A stretch of DNA of 64,000 nucleotides from Shewanella sp. MR-4 (lineage in GTDB: Bacteria; Pseudomonadota; Gammaproteobacteria; Enterobacterales; Shewanellaceae): contig NC_008321.1 in assembly GCF_000014685.1 (NCBI RefSeq), positions 1,240,001 through 1,304,000 of the forward strand. Reading direction: 5' to 3'. Within the stretch, counting starts at the first letter, position 1. The number at the start of each line of letters is the position of its first letter. Below are positions 54,585-63,866 of the stretch, one piece after another. The notes below the pieces were generated by a model, which was not told where the DNA came from, did no database searches, and worked only from the letters and a program-made list of their open reading frames with translations. The position numbers and the translations under genes are program-made.

Positions 54585-56243
54585 CTACTGTAATAACTCC
54601 CTGGCATTGGCTAAGGTATTCGTCGTAATCGTATCGCCACCGAGTAATCTGGCGAGCTCTTGGATACGTTGCTCCCTATCTAAAGGCATCATAGTGGTTT
54701 CAGTGCTTCCGGCCTTGTTGAATTTATTCACAAACATATGTTGATGGCCGTTACCAGCAACTTGAGGTAAGTGGGTCACACACAGAACTTGGGTCGACTC
54801 GCCAAGGCTACGCAGCATGCGTCCAACGACGGCTGCTGTGGGGCCTGAGATCCCAACATCCACCTCGTCGAAAATCAGGGTAGGGGTAGCAACCTTCTTC
54901 GCGGTAATGACTTGGATACCTAAGCCAATACGTGACAATTCGCCGCCTGAGGCAACCCTTGATATAGGTTGTAATGGCTGGCCTGGGTTGGTGGTAACCA
55001 TAAACTCTATGTTATCGCTGCCGTTCATCGACATGATTTCTGGATTGAAATTCACTTCAATGGTGAACTTTCCCTTAGGCATGTTGAGCTCATGGATGGA
55101 TTGAGTCACCAGCTTGTCCAGCTCTTTCGCATAACGGGCGCGGCTTTGACTTAGCTTTTGCGCGTTAGCGAGGTAGGCCACTTTACTGGCTTCCACTTGG
55201 CGTTGAATATCTTCTAGCTTATTTTCATCATGATCTAGGGTCGTGAGTTCGGCTCTGAGGGCGAGATGATGCTCGGCTAATTTATCAGGGCTGACATGGT
55301 GCTTACGGGCCAGTTGCATGGCTTTAGAGAGCCTTTCCTCTAAATAGGCAAAATGCGCCGGATCGAGTTCGAGTTTACTCAGGTAGTGCTGCAATTCGCC
55401 AGCACTTTCTTGTACTTGAATAAGCGCTTCGTTCAGCATAGTGCTGACATTGGTTAAAGCGGGGTCATAGCTTTGCAGATTCTCGGCAAGGCCGACGACT
55501 TTGTTCAGCAGTGATTCGATATTGCTCTCTTCGCCATCAGTGAGTAAAAACAGGCTGGCTTGGCAGCTATCAACCAGCTCTGTGCCATTTGCGAGGCGCT
55601 TATGTTCCTGTTCAATCTCTTCAAATTCACCAACCTTGAGATCAAACTCATCTAACTCTTCAACTTGATATTGCACCAGCTGTTTACGGGCGATACGTTC
55701 CTGCTGGGAGGCTTCTAATTGTTTGAGTTCGGCTTCAATTTGTTTACAGCGCTGATAGCTTGCCGCCACTGTATCTATCAACAGCCTGTGATTGGCGTAG
55801 CTATCGAGTAAGGTGAGCTGATGCTCACTCTTTAACATTGCATGGTGGGCGTGTTGGCCATGGATCCCCACAAGCAATTGCCCCAGTAATTTTAACTGAG
55901 TCAAAGGGACGGGATTGCCATTGATATAGGCGCGTGAGCGGCCGTCACTACCAATGGTTCGCCGTAGAATACACTCATCATCGAGTTCGAGATCGTTATC
56001 TTCGAGCCAACGTTTTGCAAGAGGTACATCCTCTAAGGAAAATCGGGCACTGACTTCGGTTTTGCTCGCGCCAGGGCGAACACTGCTGGCATCGGCACGG
56101 TTACCTAGGCATAAGCCTAGTGCGTCAATGGCGATGGATTTTCCCGCGCCAGTCTCACCGGTAATGCTGGTCATTCCGGGGCGAAAGTCCAGTTCAAGGA
56201 AACGTACGATAGCGAAATTGTTGATGCTGAGTTGGCAAAGCAT
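54585..56243 (-). CDS. recN: DNA repair protein RecN
   Basis: 552 residues, the usual length, SMC-like: Walker A GETGAGKSIAIDALGL (about residue 29), long coiled coils (about 155-380), then SRVASGGELSRIGLGIQV and TLIFDEVDVGISG. Acts in double-strand break repair and cohesion of damaged DNA. Two LexA boxes 30-70 bp upstream mark it as an SOS gene. Confidence 0.95.
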   Translation of the reverse strand: MLCQLSINNFAIVRFLELDFRPGMTSITGETGAGKSIAIDALGLCLGNRADASSVRPGASKTEVSARFSLEDVPLAKRWLEDNDLELDDECILRRTIGSDGRSRAYINGNPVPLTQLKLLGQLLVGIHGQHAHHAMLKSEHQLTLLDSYANHRLLIDTVAASYQRCKQIEAELKQLEASQQERIARKQLVQYQVEELDEFDLKVGEFEEIEQEHKRLANGTELVDSCQASLFLLTDGEESNIESLLNKVVGLAENLQSYDPALTNVSTMLNEALIQVQESAGELQHYLSKLELDPAHFAYLEERLSKAMQLARKHHVSPDKLAEHHLALRAELTTLDHDENKLEDIQRQVEASKVAYLANAQKLSQSRARYAKELDKLVTQSIHELNMPKGKFTIEVNFNPEIMSMNGSDNIEFMVTTNPGQPLQPISRVASGGELSRIGLGIQVITAKKVATPTLIFDEVDVGISGPTAAVVGRMLRSLGESTQVLCVTHLPQVAGNGHQHMFVNKFNKAGSTETTMMPLDREQRIQELARLLGGDTITTNTLANARELLQ

Positions 56244-56275
56244 AGTGAGTTCCTGTCGAAAAACTTACCAAATCA

Positions 56276-56291
56276 CTGTATTGATAAACAG
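56276..56291. promoter_or_regulatory. LexA (SOS) box 1 upstream of recN
   Basis: CTG-tattgataaa-CAG fits CTG-N10-CAG, 33 bp upstream of the recN ATG. Confidence 0.8.
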
Positions 56292-56297
56292 TATATA

Positions 56298-56313
56298 CTG
56301 AATTTATATACAG
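56298..56313. promoter_or_regulatory. LexA (SOS) box 2 upstream of recN
   Basis: CTG-aatttatata-CAG, 22 bp from box 1 start to start. Tandem boxes at recN match the known strongly repressed promoter of E. coli. Confidence 0.82.
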
Positions 56314-56372
56314 TAAAGTGGCTTTGGGTGAATATTCGACATGTCGCGATAACCTAAAGCCTAATTATTTGT

Positions 56373-57335
56373 TTATGAATAGGTTTTAACGATCTGCTCC
56401 AGAATGGGTAAGCTGAAAAAGGTCACTATAGTGCCAAAGAGTATCCCTTGAGCACTGGTGGAGGCCTGAGTGTTATAGCGCTGCGCCAACAGATAGACGC
56501 TTGCCGCCGTGGGCAAGGCACTAAGAATGACGCCCATAACGAGATAGTCGCCCGTGACACCTACGCCTTTTAACATGAAGTAAACCAAGGCGGGTTGCAG
56601 GATGAGTTTAAACAGGTTGATAAGGCTCAGTTCGATAAAGTTTGTCAGGCTAAATACCTTGCTATCTTTTTGATAGCGCATGGCTTTAGCTAGTACCATG
56701 CCGACGGCAAAGAGGGCGCAGGGGCTGGACGTATTGCCTATCTGCTGGATCATCATTGCCAAGCCTGCTGGCAAGGTTATCCCTAATGCCGAAATGGCCA
56801 CGCCAATAAAACAACCTATCACAATCGGGTTTTTCACCACGGCTAGCAGCATGATCACCGCGGCGTGATGTTGCCGCTGTTTATTGGTGGCGAGTTCTAG
56901 CGAGACCAAGGCCACGGCAAACATGAGTACGGACAATAAACTGGCAATCGCAGCGGCAACTAAGGCGCTTTGTTGTTGGGGGAATAAGATGACAAGGAGT
57001 GGAATACCGATAAATGCGGTATTACCAAAGGTAGCATTTAAGGCGCGCACGGCGGCTATCGCAGACTGTTTAGGATTCACCAGCAGGGAGATGCCGATAC
57101 AAACGAGGTAAATCACCAACATACCTGCGCTGTACCCGGCGATAAATCCCCACTGTAGGATCTCTTCAATGGGCTGCTGCGCGAGTGCTATCAATAAGAT
57201 GGCAGGAAACGCAATATAGTAAACATATTGATTGAGTACTTGGTCTGTTTCTACTGGGAGAAAGCGCAGTTTTTGCACCAGAGTGCCCAGCAGCATGATC
57301 CCAAAGACGGCAAACAGAGGGGTTAAAATGGTCAT
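56373..57335 (-). CDS. AEC family (auxin efflux carrier-like) transporter
   Basis: About 320 residues, 10 predicted membrane spans in two halves. LTPLFAVFGIMLLGTLVQKL at the start and ALNATFGNTAFIGIPLLVIL (about residues 100-119) are typical. The start at 57335 (ATG) is chosen over a GTG three codons upstream. Substrate unknown, often organic acids in bacteria. A LysR gene diverges from it and probably regulates it. Confidence 0.87.
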   Translation of the reverse strand: MTILTPLFAVFGIMLLGTLVQKLRFLPVETDQVLNQYVYYIAFPAILLIALAQQPIEEILQWGFIAGYSAGMLVIYLVCIGISLLVNPKQSAIAAVRALNATFGNTAFIGIPLLVILFPQQQSALVAAAIASLLSVLMFAVALVSLELATNKQRQHHAAVIMLLAVVKNPIVIGCFIGVAISALGITLPAGLAMMIQQIGNTSSPCALFAVGMVLAKAMRYQKDSKVFSLTNFIELSLINLFKLILQPALVYFMLKGVGVTGDYLVMGVILSALPTAASVYLLAQRYNTQASTSAQGILFGTIVTFFSLPILEQIVKTYS

Positions 57336-57609
57336 GTCCCTCACTCATCCTTTTGTATTTTTTTCCCGCGAGATGACCTTATTGCCCTTAAAACTCACAA
57401 GTGACCAAGAGGAGGTCATCAGGGCATTTTATCTCAGGTAATTGACTATAATCGGCGCTAGCGCAGTAAATTTATCGGCAAAATAGCATAGCATTCCCCC
57501 TGGAGGCTATTGCGCTATGGTCGTAGAAGTGAATAATTCTACGTTTAAAACACAATGAGGTAGTGCGCGTTATGGATGCAAGCACTCACATACACAATTG
57601 GGATTGAGA

Positions 57610-58509
57610 ATGGCTGATGATGTAGGCGGCGAGCTGCAATTAATTTATCTGTTTGTGCATTTAGTGAATGCGGGGAGTTTTTCTCTGGCGGCTAAAGAAC
57701 TCGATATGCCCATCGCCACCGTGAGCCGTAAGCTGGCCAAACTTGAGGAAAAGCTTGATAAGCAGTTGTTTATGCGTAGCACCCGTAAACTGCGGTTAAC
57801 CGAAGAAGGCTTAGCATTATTCCAACGTTATCAGAGCGTCATTGCCCAATTTGATGAACTCAGTGGCATTGGTAGCGATAAGCCCGAAGGGACATTGCGG
57901 ATTGCGGCGCCGATTTCGATTATTTCTATCATCTTTATCCGCGCATTGAACGAATTTGGGCGTTTATATCCCGATATTCGCTTACATATCTCACAAAGTA
58001 ATGAGTTAGTGGATTTAATCGATAAAGGGATCGATGTGGCGATTGTGGGCGGCGCGCAGCCTGATTCCTCTTGGGTGTCGAGCACCTTAGGTGAACTCGA
58101 TTATCGCCTGTTTGCCACGCCGGAATATTTAGCCACTGCGCCAAAGTTAACCCATCCCGATGACCTCGAAGCCCACCAGTTAATTAAGGTTTGGCCACTG
58201 TTTAATTGGCATTTAAAGCACCCCAATGGCGAGTCGTTCTATTTTAATGGTCCGACAAAACTCACGCTTACGGATCTTCACGGTGCGATTCAGGCGACAC
58301 TCGACCACGGCGGCATTCTCTATGGCCCAGAATTATTTGTAAAACAACAGATTAAAGATGGTCAGTTAAAAGTGTTGCTGCCGGAATGGATAGGTGAGCA
58401 GCGCAGAATATCGATTCTGTATCACCAACGGAGTCAGCAGCCGCAGAAGGTCAGGGTGTTTATCGAGTTTATGCAGTCTAAGGCGCCTGAGCTGTTCTCG
58501 ATGGCGTAA
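57610..58509 (+). CDS. LysR family regulator divergent from the AEC transporter
   Basis: About 299 residues: LIYLFVHLVNAGSFSLAAKE and MPIATVSRKLAKLEEKLDKQ form the helix-turn-helix, followed by a CrgA-type effector domain (TLRIAAPISIISIIFIRALN). ATG at 57610 is preferred to the upstream TTG at 57598. Likely target is the AEC transporter. Confidence 0.9.
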   Translation: MADDVGGELQLIYLFVHLVNAGSFSLAAKELDMPIATVSRKLAKLEEKLDKQLFMRSTRKLRLTEEGLALFQRYQSVIAQFDELSGIGSDKPEGTLRIAAPISIISIIFIRALNEFGRLYPDIRLHISQSNELVDLIDKGIDVAIVGGAQPDSSWVSSTLGELDYRLFATPEYLATAPKLTHPDDLEAHQLIKVWPLFNWHLKHPNGESFYFNGPTKLTLTDLHGAIQATLDHGGILYGPELFVKQQIKDGQLKVLLPEWIGEQRRISILYHQRSQQPQKVRVFIEFMQSKAPELFSMA

Positions 58510-58514
58510 GCCTG

Positions 58515-58748
58515 TTAGCGTTTGCGAGGTTTTAGCGGATTTTTACTCATGGAGTTTTGGGTCTGTTTCGCCTCTTGCAGGCTGGCGCGGGTGGCTGGCA
58601 AGATACCCAGCTCAAGGTAGTAATTGACTAAACGGCGCAGTTCAAACAAGGAACCAATACGGCTTTGCTGACCTATGGTGAGTTTCCAGGTATCGGTGCG
58701 ACCTTCGCTATTGGTTAAGATAAATCCTTGATAAACGAGTTTTTTCAT
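58515..58748 (-). CDS. Small DUF3319-like protein
   Basis: 77 residues, basic C-terminus (KNPLKPRKR). LVYQGFILTNSEGRTDTWKL followed by a helix with GSLFELRRLVNYYLELG resembles the small DUF3319 family of Vibrio and Shewanella, of unknown function. It converges on the LysR gene with only 5 bp between stops. Family assignment tentative; that it is a real gene is more secure. Confidence 0.55.
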   Translation of the reverse strand: MKKLVYQGFILTNSEGRTDTWKLTIGQQSRIGSLFELRRLVNYYLELGILPATRASLQEAKQTQNSMSKNPLKPRKR

Positions 58749-58803
58749 ATTGAATGGATGCTTGGCTTAATCCTATTCTTGAGGTGGAATCCCGTAGTCA
58801 GGA

Positions 58804-58836
58804 TGCTACCTAATAGCGAACCACTCTTAGGTAGCA
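58804..58836 (-). terminator. Possible terminator after yjaG
   Basis: TGCTACCTAA pairs with TTAGGTAGCA around a 13-base loop just beyond the yjaG stop. There is no T run, so it may only be a 3'-end stabilising hairpin. Confidence 0.4.
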
Positions 58837-58844
58837 GGACTCAC

Positions 58845-59444
58845 TTACGCGACGCTAATACCGATATTCGATACACCCGCTTCGATGATCTCTTTGCGCA
58901 AACCTTTCACTAACTCTGCGGTGATCTTAGGATTTTCTTCGATGATTTCCAGCAGCGTATTTTGCAACTCACGCTCTTCTTCCATCACTTCATGGGCGAA
59001 GACGTAGTCATCTAAGGCATCATCGGTTAAATCCACATCGCTGATGGTTTCAATGTAGTTTGCCACAGTGCTTGAGGATAACTTGCTGATATTAGTTATA
59101 TCTTCCTCAAGGTTGGTTTGAATCGCCCCAAGCAGTGTTGAGAGGGCTACTACAGCATCCATCGCTGGATATACACCATAGCTATCAAAATCGGCGGGTT
59201 CAGGGGTGTTATCTTCTAAGCGCTGCAGATGCACATCGATGTTGAATTTAAGCTTGTTGTCGTACTGGGATTGCCAAAGAAGCTCGAGCACAGTGCTTAA
59301 TACCACAGGATCACCAAATTCGCAAACCTCTGAAAACAATTGATAATTAGGTAACATTCGTTGGCAAAGGGCAATGGCAAAGAGTTTTTTCTGTGGTAGT
59401 TCTAGCGCCTTTAAACGCTTAAAGAAGCCCGTTTTTTTGGTCAT
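58845..59444 (-). CDS. yjaG: YjaG family protein (DUF416)
   Basis: 199 residues, acidic, helical and cytoplasmic. FFKRLKALELPQKKLFAIAL and MLPNYQLFSEVCEFGDP are typical of YjaG. Function is not established. Its start overlaps the 3' end of barA by 26 bp on the same strand, so it is co-transcribed with and perhaps translationally coupled to barA. Confidence 0.88.
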   Translation of the reverse strand: MTKKTGFFKRLKALELPQKKLFAIALCQRMLPNYQLFSEVCEFGDPVVLSTVLELLWQSQYDNKLKFNIDVHLQRLEDNTPEPADFDSYGVYPAMDAVVALSTLLGAIQTNLEEDITNISKLSSSTVANYIETISDVDLTDDALDDYVFAHEVMEEERELQNTLLEIIEENPKITAELVKGLRKEIIEAGVSNIGISVA

Positions 59445-62226
59445 CTGTAATTTCCGCTGATAGCTGTGATAGCACTTGTTTTGCCGCCGATTCTACCTTA
59501 GTTAGCTCATCAAGTAACTCTAGTATTTCCGGTTCGAGATCTTCGACACGGGCATCACGTTTCAATGCCGATTCAATCTCTTGGCATAATCGCTGTGTCG
59601 TTGGCACTCCGCAATAGCAACTGGCACCATGAAGTTTGTGGATAGTTGTGAGCATAGTGTCCTGATCGTCCTGACCCAGCGCCGTCTCGATTGCCAAGAC
59701 GGTTTGGGGCAGCGAGTCCAACAGCATACGCAACATATCTAACGCCAAATCCGACTTATGGTTGGCTTGGGTGAGACACAAATCCCAGTTGAGGGTATGT
59801 AAATCGAAGTGGGTAAACTTGGGCCGGGTGATCCAGCGGTTTATCTCCGCTTTGAGGGCGGCTTCATCTATGGGCTTGGGCAAATAGCCATCCATACCAC
59901 AGCCTAAAATCAGCTCACGCTCCTCGGCTATCGCATGGGCCGTCACGGCTATAATTGGCGTGTTGCGGTTCATCGACCCTTGACGGATTTGCTTAGTGGC
60001 GCTGATCCCGTCGGTGCCTGGCATCTGAATATCCATAAAGATAAGGTCAAAGGTGCGGCCCTTGGCTTGTTTCACGGCTTCTTCACCGCTGTTAACGGCG
60101 ATAACTGTCGTCACTAACTCACTAAGCAGCGTATCAATCAGTTTTAAATTGGCAAAGTTATCGTCCACCGCCAATACGGTCAGTGATTGGCGCGCGGCGG
60201 GCACTGTGATGCTGGCAGGTGGTGAAATATCATATTCCATCGGTGGATAGAGCATATTGCGCGCCAGTTGGTGCTCGCTTACTGGCAGTGACAACACTAC
60301 ATCGGCATTGGGGCGAATAAACTGGCTTAGCACTTCCTGCTCTTGGCAATCGAACAGTACAATTAAGCAATCCGTCTTGGTCTTGGCTTGGTTTAAGGTG
60401 CTGACTAATTGATTGGGATTGCTAAATCCATGGCAGCTCAATAACACATAATCGAACTGATGCTCAGTGGTTGAGAGCGTCGTGAGTAAGCTCGGAATGT
60501 GTTGATGGTGGGTAACTTTGGTATCCCACTGTTTTAGTTGGCGACTAATCACCGAATGGGTGAGCACTCTGGGCTCATAAAACAGCACGGTTTTATCTTT
60601 GAGTTTTTCAAGGGGTAGCGAATCGCCGATCTGGAATTGACCTAGGCCCAATGGCAGGGTGAACCAGAAGTTTGAACCCTTATCCACCGCCGAGGTAAAG
60701 CCAATTTGGCCGCCCATTTGATTGACTAGGCGCTTAGTGATAACGAGCCCCAGCCCTGTGCCGCCAAAGCGGCGAGAAATCGAGGAGTCCGCTTGACCAA
60801 AGGCTTGGAAGAGGAAGTCCTGCTGGCTGTCGTCAATCCCAATCCCGGTATCAATTACATCACAGCGCAGTACCACTTGTTCGTCGGTTTGATTTTGTAG
60901 CTCTAATTTGACTAACACGCTGCCCGAATCGGTAAACTTGATGGCATTGCCTACTAAGTTATTGATAATCTGACAAACACGCATCGCATCGCCATTAACA
61001 TTGTCGGGGACGTTGGGTGCAATATCGACAACTAACTCAAGCCCTTTCGCCTGCGCGCTGCCGGAGATTAAGGTAATCGTCTCACCTAAGGTTTCCCTTA
61101 AGCCGAATGGCATTTTTTCTAACACCATTTTACCGGCTTCGAGTTTCGAGAAGTCGAGAATATCGTTGATAATCGCCAGTAGGTTAGTCGCGCTGCGCTC
61201 GATGGTATTAATGTAATCGACTTGGCTCGAGTGCAACGGGGTTTTAACGAGCTGACGGGCAAAGCCTATCACGCCGTTTAATGGCGTGCGCAGTTCGTGG
61301 GACATGTTCGCCAAGAACTCCGACTTAATGCGGCTGGCCTCCAGCGCGCGTTTTTTGGCTAAGTCGAGCTCGACGTTTTGGATCTCAATCTGCTCTAAGG
61401 TTTCCCGCAGATCCGAGGTGGCCTGATCGATATTTTGCTGCATCTCATCGTGATATTCCGATAGCGAACCCGCCATGGCGTTAATACCGCGTTTAAGCAA
61501 ATCCAGCTCACCGATAAGATTACCTTCGAGCCTCGCATCGAGTTTACCCTCGCGAATTTTGGCCACCACTCGCACCATTTCGGTAATCGGCTGGGTAACG
61601 TTTTTAACCAGACGAAAGGTAAACAACAGGTTTAATTGCACCCCAATCAAGACGATAATAAAGGCGGCCACGGCGGCCCTGTGCTGTTCGAGCAGCGCGC
61701 GTTCTTTATTGATAATCACCGAAATATAGCCGAGCAACTCGCCGTTATCGGTTTGAATATCAAAATTGATGGTCGCGCCCGGCGCCGGAGGGGCGGTAGC
61801 AAAAATCGGCGTTCGAAGGATAAGGCTATCGCCTACATGCTCGATTTCGGTTTTGTGCAGATTACTCAGCGCCTCTTTATAGCGCATGATTTCGAAGTCT
61901 TTGTGGTAATGCGATGTGACAAAGAGTTGATTTTGAATGTCAAAAATGGCGATGGATTTGACGAGTGTGGACTTATTGAGTTGCGCGGCGGCAAGGAGTC
62001 GTTTGGTCGCTTCCCTGTCATTGCCCACGAGTCCCACTTCACTGGCAATTGCTAAAGGTTCGATAATATTGCTGCCCTGTTCAATCAGCGTATCTTCGAG
62101 TTCATAGAAGCGATTTATGGTAAAGTAGCTGCCCAGCAGAATACCGACTAAGATCGTCGGCGCAAGCGCTAGCACCAGAACCCAGGAACGTAAGCTGTAT
62201 TTGGTCATGTTGTTGACAGGGTTCAT
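59419..62226 (-). CDS. barA: BarA tripartite hybrid sensor histidine kinase
   Basis: 935 residues: two membrane spans (about 13-35 and 171-194) flanking a periplasmic sensor, HAMP, coiled coil, kinase with phosphorylated His in ANMSHELRTPLNG (about 305), ATPase with GGTGLGLVI, receiver with Asp in LIFMDIQMPGTDG (about 732), and Hpt with His in IHKLHGASCYCG (about 863). BarA phosphorylates the response regulator UvrY/GacA, which activates csrB-type small RNAs. The ATG at 62226 is used; an ATG six codons inside (62208) is also possible. It diverges from rlmD as in E. coli. Confidence 0.95.
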   Translation of the reverse strand: MNPVNNMTKYSLRSWVLVLALAPTILVGILLGSYFTINRFYELEDTLIEQGSNIIEPLAIASEVGLVGNDREATKRLLAAAQLNKSTLVKSIAIFDIQNQLFVTSHYHKDFEIMRYKEALSNLHKTEIEHVGDSLILRTPIFATAPPAPGATINFDIQTDNGELLGYISVIINKERALLEQHRAAVAAFIIVLIGVQLNLLFTFRLVKNVTQPITEMVRVVAKIREGKLDARLEGNLIGELDLLKRGINAMAGSLSEYHDEMQQNIDQATSDLRETLEQIEIQNVELDLAKKRALEASRIKSEFLANMSHELRTPLNGVIGFARQLVKTPLHSSQVDYINTIERSATNLLAIINDILDFSKLEAGKMVLEKMPFGLRETLGETITLISGSAQAKGLELVVDIAPNVPDNVNGDAMRVCQIINNLVGNAIKFTDSGSVLVKLELQNQTDEQVVLRCDVIDTGIGIDDSQQDFLFQAFGQADSSISRRFGGTGLGLVITKRLVNQMGGQIGFTSAVDKGSNFWFTLPLGLGQFQIGDSLPLEKLKDKTVLFYEPRVLTHSVISRQLKQWDTKVTHHQHIPSLLTTLSTTEHQFDYVLLSCHGFSNPNQLVSTLNQAKTKTDCLIVLFDCQEQEVLSQFIRPNADVVLSLPVSEHQLARNMLYPPMEYDISPPASITVPAARQSLTVLAVDDNFANLKLIDTLLSELVTTVIAVNSGEEAVKQAKGRTFDLIFMDIQMPGTDGISATKQIRQGSMNRNTPIIAVTAHAIAEERELILGCGMDGYLPKPIDEAALKAEINRWITRPKFTHFDLHTLNWDLCLTQANHKSDLALDMLRMLLDSLPQTVLAIETALGQDDQDTMLTTIHKLHGASCYCGVPTTQRLCQEIESALKRDARVEDLEPEILELLDELTKVESAAKQVLSQLSAEITDDQKNGLL

Positions 62227-62327
62227 AGCCGCAGCGCAGTTTCCTAAATTCTAGGGACGATATGATTTTATAAGACTGCCAGAAAATGGGCGGTCTTTAC
62301 CAGTTTTTTATTGATTTAGAGGCCGAA

Positions 62328-63677
62328 ATGGCACAATTTTTTAAAGCAAAACCAAATAGTTCCAAGCAATTGTCCGCGAAGCAGTCCTTTAGCGTGCACC
62401 AGCTCGATCATCTAGGGGCAGGTATAGCACAACATCAGGGAAAAGTCGTATTTATCCCCGGCGCCTTGCCCAGCGAAACCGTGCAGGCGCAGCTGACCGA
62501 ACAAAAGAAAAACTATGCCCGAGCCAAGCTAATTAAAGTCGAGACGCCGAGCGCTGAGCGAGTCACGCCGCTATGCCCACATTACCAAAGCTGTGGCGGC
62601 TGCGATTTACAGCATATGTCATTAGCTGGGCAACGCGAGCATAAGTCTGCGGCCTTGGTTGATATTATGGCTAAATTTGCTGGCGCCGAAGGCAACTCAG
62701 TGCCCGCCTTGACGGGTGAGGGGTGGCACTATCGTCGCCGTGCCCGCCTTGCGACCCTATTTGATAAAAATACCAAGCAGTTGAGCCTAGGGTTTCGTGC
62801 CTCGAGCAGCAACCAAGTCGTGCCTATTGATAGCTGTTTAGTCTTGGCGAAACCCTTATCGGATTTAATTGCCCCGTTTGCTAAGTTGCTTAATCAATTG
62901 GCGGCCAAATCGAGTCTTGGGCATTTAGAGTTGATTGATGCCGACAACGGCCATTTTGCGGTAATTCGGATCACTAAATCCTTAAATGATAAGGACATGG
63001 CTAAGCTTGCGCAGTTTGCCGAACATCATCAAATCCATATTTGTTTGCAAGACAACAACGGCGAGTTCCATGGGGTGAATGGCACGCTGTTATTGCCCGT
63101 TTACCAGTTGCTCGATGATAAAGCTGGTGCAACGCCTGTGAGCCTCACCTTCACCCCGGGTAACTTTGTGCAAGTGAATGCGCAAATTAACAAGGCCATG
63201 GTGGCGCAGGCGTTAGACTGGTTAGCGCCGCAGCCGGGTGAGCGAATTCTCGATCTCTTCTGTGGTATGGGGAATTTCAGTTTGCCATTAGCTAAACTGG
63301 GCGCCGAAGTGATTGGGGTTGAAGGGGTGCCAGATATGGTTAGCCAAGCCCGTGAAAACGCGGCGGCAAATGGCTTAAGCAATTTAACCTTTTACCATGG
63401 CGATTTAAGTGCCGATTTATCCTGCGAGCCTTGGATGGGCAAGATTGATAAGTTGCTACTCGATCCTGCCCGCGCGGGGGCGTTTGAGAGTTTGCAATGG
63501 CTTAAGAAGATGAAACCTCGCCAAGTAGTGTATGTGTCTTGTAATCCGGCGAGCTTGGCCCGCGACAGTGCGGTGTTACTTGAACGTGGCTACAAGTTAC
63601 AAAAGTTAGGTTTAATCGATATGTTCCCGCAGACACATCATATCGAAGCCATGGCGTTGTTTGAGCTTGCAAAATAA
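62328..63677 (+). CDS. rlmD: 23S rRNA (uracil-1939-C5)-methyltransferase RlmD
   Basis: 449 residues: N-terminal TRAM domain (about 15-75), an Fe-S cluster region CPHYQSCGGCDLQHM (about 83-97), SAM-binding ILDLFCGMGNFSLPLAKLGA (about 305-324) and catalytic VYVSCNPASLARD. The ATG at 62328, with GAGG upstream, is preferred over a frame opening at 62286. The gene order barA-rlmD-relA matches E. coli. Confidence 0.95.
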   Translation: MAQFFKAKPNSSKQLSAKQSFSVHQLDHLGAGIAQHQGKVVFIPGALPSETVQAQLTEQKKNYARAKLIKVETPSAERVTPLCPHYQSCGGCDLQHMSLAGQREHKSAALVDIMAKFAGAEGNSVPALTGEGWHYRRRARLATLFDKNTKQLSLGFRASSSNQVVPIDSCLVLAKPLSDLIAPFAKLLNQLAAKSSLGHLELIDADNGHFAVIRITKSLNDKDMAKLAQFAEHHQIHICLQDNNGEFHGVNGTLLLPVYQLLDDKAGATPVSLTFTPGNFVQVNAQINKAMVAQALDWLAPQPGERILDLFCGMGNFSLPLAKLGAEVIGVEGVPDMVSQARENAAANGLSNLTFYHGDLSADLSCEPWMGKIDKLLLDPARAGAFESLQWLKKMKPRQVVYVSCNPASLARDSAVLLERGYKLQKLGLIDMFPQTHHIEAMALFELAK

Positions 63678-63866
63678 AGCTTATCGGTTGGGCAAGGTTT
63701 CTTCACTTGCCCGCGTTATTCGAGTGTAAAGTAAGCAAAGCGTTTGAATAACGTAAAAAATGTGAAGTTTCGTCTCGTTGGGTTTGACAAGTCCGTGCCA
63801 ATGCTGAAGATAGGAGTGCCGAGGTGGTGCCACTTTTCTCTGAGCACGAATAAGGAAATAAATTAG

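Noticed and set aside
57831..58144. Minus-strand frames inside the LysR gene
   Set aside because: Shadows of a well-supported LysR coding region with no independent support.
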